A stretch of 64,000 nucleotides of DNA from Orientallactaga sibirica (Eukaryota; Chordata; Mammalia; Rodentia; Dipodidae). The position numbers were made by a program, and so were the translations under genes. The DNA is taken from positions 1,612,001 through 1,676,000 of the forward strand of contig JAEOAD010002183.1 in NCBI GenBank assembly GCA_036365145.1, read 5' to 3'. Positions 56,805 to 64,000 of this stretch are shown here, piece by piece (position 1 is the first letter of the stretch; every line of letters starts with the position of its first letter). The notes below the pieces were generated by a model, which saw only the letters and a list, made by a program, of their open reading frames with translations, made no database searches and was not told where the DNA came from.

Positions 56805-57072
56805 TTGTTTTGTTTTTTTTTAGAGAGAGAAACAGAGAGAGATAGAGAGGGAGAGGGAGACAGATAGAGATGGGCTCGTCAGCAGCCTCTCAGCTGCTAC
56901 GAATGAAATCCAGATGCGTGCACCCCCTTGTGATCAAGTGTGGCATTGCGCCCTTACGTCACTTTGCATCTGGCTAAACATGGGACCTGGGGATTGGAAC
57001 TGTTGGAGATTGGAACCAGCGTTCTTAGGCTTAGGAGGCAGGTGTCTTAACCGCTAAGCCATCTCTCCAGCC
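56805..57072 (-). mobile_element. Long-variant B2-like SINE with 18-bp TSD, minus strand
   Basis: T run, GA-rich block, the same extra block as 33793-34054 ('ttgcgcccttacgtcacttt' as complement), and head complement 'ctaagccatctctccagccc'. Flanks 'caatcataatataattat' at 56787-56804 and 57073-57090 are identical over 18 bp. Confidence 0.95.
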
Positions 57073-57090
57073 CAATCATAATATAATTAT

Positions 57091-57820
57091 ATCAGTGCTG
57101 ATTGAATATAACAAAAGTTAATCTCAAAATATAAAACTAGAAAGGTTAGGTTGAAAAGTGAGATGGTAAAACAAGAACTCCTGGCAGTCAATTTGAGTCT
57201 TTATGAATTGATTCTTTCATCTTCTTGCTATCAGATAGGAAAGGAACATCAATTAATATGTGTACATCGGATAAAAAAAAGTCAAATCTTCACTATTAAA
57301 TAAAGCATGACATAAGTCCTTCATTCATTCAAAATCTATAGAAACAAGGCACAAAGCAGAAAATGGTCATACTTCATTCTTATACTTTTTAGTAGGTTGA
57401 AATGTACTATGCAATTTTATTTCACTCTTAATTTATATTTTGGATCAAACTCCCCTTCCTTACCTTTCTGGGTAACTTTCAGCTATTTGATCCAGAAAGT
57501 GTAATTCAGATATATTAACAGTTGAACAAGCAAGCCAAACTGGCATTCCAACCCAGCTACTGTTTCTCTGTGCTGTTCACAGTTTTGGCCTAAACAATTT
57601 CCCAGGAGTAATTACTGCTCTCCAGAAAACACTATGGTTCAGAAAAAGAAATAGGGGAAGAACTTTTACTACTTGTAAACCCTTTTGACTGACTTCTGTC
57701 TTAGGATGTTGTGGAATGACATTGAGAGAAGTTATTGGCTAAGTACCATATTCCTTGGAACTTGCTAAACAGTAACTCAAGGGTGGTCTGTGCCCTTAGA
57801 ACAAAATTGCTGAAGTCAGG
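57091..57820. other. Unique stretch, no gene seen
   Basis: AT-rich sequence; nothing recognised on either strand. Confidence 0.45.
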
Positions 57821-57821
57821 C

Positions 57822-57996
57822 TGGAGAGGCAACTCAGCCATTAAAGCACTTGCCTGCAAAGCCTAATGACCTAGGTTTGATTCCCCAGTACCCACGTAAA
57901 CCAGAAACACAAAGTGGTGCATGTATCTGGAACTCACTTGCAGTGGCTAGAGGCCCATTCTCTTGCTTTGTCCTTGCAGATAAATAAAATATTTTT
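57822..57996 (+). mobile_element. B2-like SINE, plus strand
   Basis: 'caggctggagaggcaactca', B box 'ggtttgattccccagtaccc', and an 'aaataaaatatttttttaaa' tail. The CT block is short. Confidence 0.9.
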
Positions 57997-58418
57997 TTAA
58001 AGATGTCAAAATCACCCTGTGTCCCTCCATTGCCTGCTTCAGGGTCAGGAAATGATGCTGGGAAGACCCAAGGCTGGCAGAGGCTCAGCTGGGCCACACC
58101 CTATAGGGGAAGAAACCACTAGAAACTTATCTGGTTCAGTTCAGAGTTTAAAATAGCATCCTTTTCCGTGGCAAAAGGAAGGCAGGGAATTTGATCTTAT
58201 GAGCAAACAAAAAAATCACTGCTGTTTTTATACAGTCTCCATGATTATCTCAATGTGAAATGCTAAATGTTGCTAGAACACTTTTGTTTCTGAGACATGC
58301 AGTTAGCAAAACTCTTTTTATGATGTGGGACATTTACGTTCAGTCTGTTTTCTGTTTGATTATTTGATTATTTAAAAAGAAAAAAACCCTAATTCCTTTT
58401 TTGCCTGGCATATTTGAC
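57997..58418. other. Unique stretch, no gene seen
   Basis: No repeat recognised. The 87-codon minus frame reaching 58097 is mostly antisense to the SINE on its left. Confidence 0.4.
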
Positions 58419-58419
58419 T

Positions 58420-58627
58420 TAAAAAGTATTTTATTTATTTGAGAGAAAGAGAGAGAGACAGATAGGAAGAGAAAGAATGGGCACACCAAGGCCTTCAGCC
58501 ACTGCAAACAAACTCTAGATGCATATGCCACCTTGTGCATCTGGTTATATGGGTACTAGGGAATTGAACCTGGGCTGTTAGCCTTCATAGGAAAGCATAT
58601 TAACTACTGAGCAAGCTCTCCAACCCA
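58420..58627 (-). mobile_element. B2-like SINE, minus strand
   Basis: Tail complement 'aaagtattttatttatttga', GA block, head complement 'gagcaagctctccaaccc'. Flanks 'gcatatttgac' and 'agatatttgaa' suggest a diverged duplication. Confidence 0.9.
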
Positions 58628-60088
58628 AGATATTTGAACTTTAACTATTGACTCAGATCAGAGTGGGTTGTTCTTTGCTGGGCCTGTAAAAGTGGGGTTT
58701 GCTGCATATTTATTGAACTCATTGCTGCTTCTGCCTTCCTGCCACCCATCATCCTGCCAGCTGCTTTTTCATTCTTCAAATGTTTTATCAACATGGACCT
58801 TCCATAAGGACATCAGGTTGTGAATACGTGTGTTGTTTTATGTTTGCCTTATCCATCATTTGGAGATGAAAATTATATAAAAAATCATTTGTATCTTGAA
58901 CTTTTGGATGTTCCTAAGTCAATTCCATAGTCCCTGTTGTTCAGGTCAAGACACTTACGGATCAAATCAGTGAAGATTCTGACTCAAAATTTAGTAGGCC
59001 CACAGGCATGAGGGATGGTCAGCAATGCCCCACAGACTCTGTTCCTGGGTCAGGGATGTTTGTTGCCCTCTTCAAGTTTGCTATTATGAACAAGTATAGG
59101 TAGGGGATGGTGGGGGGTGGGGAACTCTGGTAAGAAACCCTAGTGGAACTGAGGAACTGTTGTGTTTGTTACTGGTTGAAATAACAGCACAGGGCCTAGG
59201 AATCGTGGAGAAGGTTTGGTTCATAATATGTACCTTTTTTTTCTGTGGTTAGAAACAAAATTATCCATTCCAGTAATTTTGTTAAACAGAAACCACAAAA
59301 GAAAAGAAGGTAATGATGAAATGCCAGGGACTGCAACACGTACCTACATGTGAACGTAGTAAGAACTGAAACACCCTGTTGGAAAATAGCAGAAGCAAGT
59401 CTTGACAAATAGTTCTACTGCCTCAAATATATTCAAAGTAATGAAAATAAGAATATTGCTCTTTGTGAGTCATAAAATTGACAGTGAGCAAGGAAGTGAT
59501 CCTACACTTTCTATAAGGCATTGTAAAGGCATGAAGGAGGAATCCATTGGATGAGTTTAGTGAACTAAAACAGTAATTTTCCTGAGTGGAAGGAAATTAT
59601 CAATGGTGAGAAGTCCAGAAGGAAAGAGAGATATTTTGACCATCTCTGCCTCCCCCAACCCACAAGAACACTTGTTCTTACAATATTGATGCATAAGCAT
59701 TGAAATATGGTAAAGGGATCACATTAGAGTTAAGCATATTCCTTCAAGCTTTATTTTGTTATATATTGTGTCTTATGTGTGAAATAACTAAATATAAAAA
59801 TGAAATCGTTTTTTATAACTTTTTTTCTTTTAAAAATATAATTAATTCCTTTTCCAGGTCTTCCAGTTTATCCTTATTAATTACTTATAGATGATACCTA
59901 TGTTTACATGATAACACACACTATAATTTCAGACTTGATACACTTTCTATAATTAACCATCATTCAAAAGCCTGTCCTTAAATAGCTATACTTATTAAGA
60001 AATGGAAACTTTTAAATCCTGGGAATAGCAAACACCTACTCAGATAATCAGAGAAGACTATAGTTCTGGAGTAAAAGGAACGTGTGCT
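58628..60088. other. Unique stretch, no gene seen
   Basis: About 1.5 kb, AT-rich after 59700. Frames of 70 (-) and 64 (+) codons only. Confidence 0.45.
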
Positions 60089-60089
60089 C

Positions 60090-60225
60090 ACGTGCCAATT
60101 GCAGAGTGACTGTGATGTCACCTGTAACCTCTGTGAACTCACTTTTCCCATCTGTACTAAGTGTAGTTCCTAATAAGCTCTAGTGTTTCAGGAATTCGGT
60201 AGGAGATATGCAAAGTGCTAATAAT
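60090..60225 (+). mobile_element. MIR SINE fragment, plus strand
   Basis: 'gatgtcacctgtaacctctg' then 'cacttttcccatctgtacta' matches the MIR core and tail region (tcacttaacctctctg ... cctcatctgtaaaatg). Confidence 0.6.
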
Positions 60226-60429
60226 GACACACAGAGCTTTAAGTTCTAGGAACTCCACAGCTATCCTAGGATTCTATGAGATCATTCATATGCCATCATG
60301 CTTTTAAAAGCTTGTTAATAATCTAAGCATTCATAATGTAGTATTCCTGAATATGTTCTTCAGAAATATTAAGAATGACAAAATTTCTATTTAAAGTAGA
60401 AAATATATATTTTTTTGTTTCACACGAGG
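60226..60429. other. Unique stretch, no gene seen
   Basis: AT-rich sequence between two ancient repeats; nothing recognised. Confidence 0.4.
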
Positions 60430-60695
60430 TTTAGTTCTTGAAATACAGGACTTTCAGTTCTAAAACTGGAAAGACTCAGGCAAACTTGGATGTATTAGTA
60501 ACCCTGGCATCACCTCACAGGTACCTGGACCTTAACATCAACTTGGATTCCCAAGATGAGGACCTCAGGCTAGCAACATCAGCTTTACCAGGAAACTTGT
60601 TAGAGATGTGCTTTCTTGAGGCTCAGCCCTAATCACAGGTCATTTCTGTGCACTTGGCATGGCAAAGTTTGAAAGACACAGGTCTTTCACATGTC
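60430..60695 (+). mobile_element. MER5/MER20-like hAT DNA transposon remnant
   Basis: 'cctggcatcacctcacaggt', 'ggaaacttgttagagatgtg' and 'gcaaagtttgaaagacacag' follow the order of the short non-autonomous hAT-Charlie elements of the MER5/MER20 group. A 64-codon frame over it is chance. Confidence 0.55.
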
Positions 60696-61655
60696 ACATT
60701 TTACAGAGATGGGTAGAAAAAGAGGGCAATATATTAGGCAGTTTCAATTTTCTTAGGACACATGAGTCAGTATTTTCATAGCTTGGCCATCCCATCATTA
60801 AAGGTGCCCAGGTACTATATCGGTTAGCTTCAAGTGTAAGGTGCGAGTAATGAGAAGACAAAGATGTTACAGCCAACTCAACAGGTTAGCCAGGAAGGAA
60901 GTTGTCTCATGTTAAAGTTTTGAGGGAAGGTGAGTAGAATTATTCAAACTAAAATGTGGCAAAAATCTAAAAGTTTCCTTAACTTGGTAAGATATTACAT
61001 AGTCAGTATCTGAGGATGGGCATCTGGGTAGGAAATATATGTATGTATATGCCAGATAATCCCTCTGGAAGGAAACACCCAAGAGCCTCCCAAGTTAATG
61101 CCCTTTTAGTCCTCCAACAACCTCACAAGTCTGTTCCTCTGGACAGATCTTGTTTCTTTTACAAATCAAACCAGGATAATTTACATAGTACCTGATTACT
61201 GTGTAGGACTTTGAGCATTCAAATTTCCCAGTCACTGAATTGTGCAGCCATTCATTTTATCCCATGATATGGATACCCATATTTCTTTCACACAAATCTT
61301 TCTACTCTTCATAGGGATTTCTCTTGCCTTTATGTTACAGATTGAGAAAAGCAACAGAAACAAACAAATAATTTCTTAATGATGAAGGCAAATGATTGAT
61401 AGAAAAAGTGAAAAATAATTAAATTCTAGCTGTTACCACTATTCCAGGGGAGTTGTGAGAATGTTAGCAAATAACCCCAAGGTACTATGACTTGATAAAC
61501 ATAATTATTTATCAACAGCCAATTTGTCACAACTCCTAATTTTTCTAGCATGAGACTGAATGACCTTTCTGAAATTCTCTAAGCCATGTTCTAGTCAGGT
61601 TACATTCAATGGAATTACAATGGTTACTTTCTTTAACAAATTAGTTCTATTAGTA
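60696..61655. other. Unique stretch, no gene seen
   Basis: Nothing recognised on either strand. A 60-codon minus frame at 60694-60876 is not convincing. Confidence 0.45.
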
Positions 61656-61656
61656 A

Positions 61657-62035
61657 TCTTTTTTGCAGTTTTTTTATTAGTTATTATACAGTGTATATAC
61701 AGCCATGATGGTGCCATCATTAGCCTTCTCCCTGTCCTCCCCACATGGGTAATGTGGGTCTTGCCTTATGGGGGTAGCCATCAGTTATGCAGGAGAGGCA
61801 ATGACTCTGTGTATAATGACCCAACTCATGGCCCTAACAATCTTTCTGCTCCCTCTTTCACGAATTTCTCTGAGCCATGTTGGGTTCGTTTTAGGTCTAT
61901 TTCAGTGACGAGATTGTGTGAGTCTCTGTGTCTCTGGATATCTGATTTGGTAGGGGTTGGGCGTTCTTGGTGTCTATCTCCTTCGCCCTTGTGCTAGTAT
62001 CAGGTTCACTGATAAAGCAGCACTCTTGCTCATTT
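61657..62035 (-). mobile_element. 5'-truncated L1 3' end, minus strand
   Basis: T-rich left edge ('ttttttgcagtttttttatt'), then a body matching 37072-37440 in order: 'atgggggtagccatcagtta', 'caatctttctgctccctctt', 'gagccatgttgggttcgttt', 'agcactcttgctcat'. It is the same L1 subfamily as the large element. A 145-codon plus frame at 61560-61997 is antisense to it and was rejected. Confidence 0.8.
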
Positions 62036-62284
62036 CCCTTATAACTCTAAAGTAATCTTAAAGGTATTCAATAAACAGGTTGTGGGTAACCTTCTTATAC
62101 TCTCATTTATTTTCCATTATGAAATTTCTTCACAACTGAATTAAATGAAACCACATATTAACCCCTATACATTGAAAATATCCACAGCTTATTGCTCGGT
62201 AAGACAAAAAAAAGTAGAAATTTCCAGTCCAGAACTAATTACACATATAAACCTTTATGGCATCCTAAGGAGGAGGTATTCTTT

Positions 62285-62650
62285 TCTGCTACTATGATAA
62301 ATACCTGAGCTAAACCAATTAAGAAGAGGAAAGGTTTATTTTGGCTCATAGTTTGGGACATTTCAGGCCATGATGAACTGACTCCATAGCTTTGGTCCTA
62401 GGGCAGCACAGCGCATCATGGGGAAACACACAGCTGAGCAACTGTTCAGCTCATGGCAGCAGAAAGTGAAATTTGAGAGAAAGAAGAGCCTGATGCCCCA
62501 CGATCCCCTGCCCTTTGAGAGAACACCCAGTTACCTGTCTTCCTGCCATCAGACCAACCTTTGAAGGTTCTGCCACCTCTGAATACTGTCACTAAGTGGG
62601 GACAAGTGTCTACTGCATGAGCCTTTGAGGAATATATAACCAAACCATAG
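62285..62650 (-). mobile_element. MaLR (MST-like) LTR, minus strand
   Basis: The minus strand starts TGCTATGGTTTGGTTATATA (right edge about 62651), then 'tgtccccacttagtgacagt' and 'ttcaaaggttggtctgatgg'. It ends near 'gctactatgataaatacct'. A 65-codon minus frame lies within it. Confidence 0.7.
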
Positions 62651-63078
62651 CATAGGTTAATATTGAATCAGTGACTTATAAAGGGTGGTGTGTGACTACA
62701 GAGAGGTGAACTTTCACATCTGTACCTTGTTTCCATTCTAGTCCACCTTTTCTGACCTCTAAGCTAGTGGAGAGAAGGAAAGGCTACATGTTCATGTGTC
62801 TTCCTAAAGAATAGAGTTGACTTTGGAAAATAAAAAGAGATTTCTGAGAGGCAGATGCAAATAGACTGAAGGCAGAGAACACGCCTGCCAGTGTTGCTCT
62901 CTACTCATCAGCAAACTCTCGCTCATTGGCTTAGGGTGCACAATCCCCAAGAATTCAAGAGTGACACCTAGATTTGTTTTATTTTTTTATTTCTATTTTC
63001 CTTGATCTGGAACCAATGTAGGAACAAATATCAAGCCAAAAAAGAAGAAGAAGGAGGAGGAGGAAGAGGCAGAGAAGG
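62651..63078. other. Unique stretch with a GA-rich run, no gene seen
   Basis: Nothing recognised apart from an AAG/AGG purine run at 63041-63068. Confidence 0.45.
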
Positions 63079-63350
63079 TCTTGGGGAGATAGCTAAGTTA
63101 GTAAAGTGCTTACCTTACAAACATGAGGGCCTGAGTTCCCACACAAATGCCAGACACAGTGGCATACACCTTTAATCTCAGCAGTAGGGAGGTGGAAATG
63201 GGTGAATCCTTGGAGCTTGCTGGCCAGCAAGTCTAGCCTACTTAGTAACTACTAGGCCAGTGAGAGATCCTGATTTTTCTTTTTAAGGCAGATAACAGAG
63301 AATAACACCAGAGGTTGTTCTCTGGTCTCCACATGCAGACACAGAAAGTA
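63079..63350 (+). mobile_element. B4-like SINE, plus strand
   Basis: Head 'ggtcttggggagatagctaa', 'gtaaagtgcttaccttacaa', B1-like 'cagacacagtggcatacacc', ending at 'tggtctccacatgcagacac'. Confidence 0.8.
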
Positions 63351-64000
63351 GAGTTCAACACTGAGCAAGTCCATGCTGGAAAGGGACGACATCCCTGTAG
63401 TTTATATGAAACAAAAGGACCAAAATGCCTTGAGGGGATGCTCAGCTGGAAAATCATGTTACATTGTTGGGCTCAGGCTTTGAGCTGGAATCTAGCAGAA
63501 ATCTCCATTGATTCATCTTATGGAAGCTTTGCCTTCAGGAAGCTCTATTTGACCCCTTGTCATGTCCAAGATGGAGCCACTGTGAATACTGTGCCCAAGG
63601 AGCTCTGTTGAGGGGTTTCTTCTACCTTGGCCCAGGAAAATCAGTGAAGAAAAGAGCCTAAAGTCAGAGCTGTCATGACCTGCTCTCTGGAGTTTACTAT
63701 TTATTAACTGCAATGTCACACACCTATTTGTCACTTTTATTTCCAAAAAGAGAGTCATGCCATATAATAGTGAGGAATGCTGTGGTCTCATTTGTCAAAT
63801 ATGTGTTGGGTTTTTCTCTATTTCCACATGAGGAGATCAGATTCATGGACCCAACGGTGAAGAGCATTGTGTGACCAACCTTAAAGGCTGAGCTTTTAGG
63901 TTTCTCCTCCTAACAAATGAGAGACAATTGAATAATAAAACTCAGCAGATACAGAGTTGCCTGAGTCACTTTCTTTAAATGACATGGTACGCTAAATTGA
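63351..64000. other. Unique stretch to the window end, no gene seen
   Basis: Overlapping frames of 98 (+, 63315-63611) and 92 (-, 63513-63791) codons have no recognisable features; the first begins inside the B4 element. Confidence 0.4.

Noticed and set aside
61560..61997. 145-codon open frame on the + strand
   Set aside because: It runs antisense through an L1 3' end (61657-62035), and the matching stretch at 37072 is not open in the same way.

Overview
The window reads as nuclear DNA of a rodent of the mouse-related clade. The best clue is the repeat set. There are many copies of a tRNA-derived SINE with the head GGGCTGGAGAGATGGCTTAG, 7SL-derived B1-like SINEs, B4-like composites (tRNA head plus B1), MaLR LTRs starting TGTGGTGGTTTGAATG, and L1 elements. 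This mix, with a B2-like SINE that differs from the Mus consensus downstream of its head, suggests a dipodoid (jerboa or jumping mouse) rather than a murid. That species-level guess is inference. I found no protein-coding host gene, CpG island or RNA gene that I can defend, so I read the window as intergenic or deep intronic DNA.

Layout. 1-3.5 kb: B2-like and B4-like SINEs and a MaLR LTR interrupted by a B4. 3.5-5.1 kb: a decayed MaLR element with two LTRs, minus strand. 5.2-5.5 kb: GATA and TA microsatellites. 6.0-7.5 kb: a 5'-truncated L1 3' end between unusually long (about 144 bp) direct repeats. 7.7-9.3 kb: two B4 elements and an ancient repeat. 9.3-15.3 kb: mostly unique DNA with three SINE or L1 pieces. 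15.8-17.45 kb: a second L1 3' end fused to a SINE inside one target-site duplication, with a B1 inserted later. 17.6-21.9 kb: solo MaLR LTRs and SINEs. 24.3-26.2 kb: a structurally complete non-autonomous MaLR with LTRs, PBS and PPT. 26.3-26.7 kb: a solo LTR of another ERV class. 26.9-29.9 kb: a broken ERVL-like gag/pol remnant carrying a B1. 30-37 kb: mainly unique DNA, microsatellites, one L1 fragment and a long-variant SINE. 37.1-45.3 kb: a near full-length minus-strand L1 (3' UTR, broken ORF2, broken ORF1, GC-rich tandem-repeat 5' UTR) with nested insertions. 45.36-46.44 kb: a second, internally deleted L1. 46.5-64 kb: unique DNA broken up by SINEs, MaLR LTRs, MIR, a MER5-like DNA transposon and a third L1 3' end.

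No genes act together here. What the window records is layered retrotransposition. L1 supplied the machinery for the SINE insertions, nine of which keep a target-site duplication that is exact or nearly so by eye. The most notable structures are the SINE-L1 chimera at 15775-17452, the roughly 144-bp duplication flanking the L1 at 6.2-7.3 kb, and the minisatellite-like L1 promoter at 44.57-45.19 kb.

All coordinates for repeats were judged by eye, with edges usually good to a few bases where a duplication is quoted and to tens of bases elsewhere.
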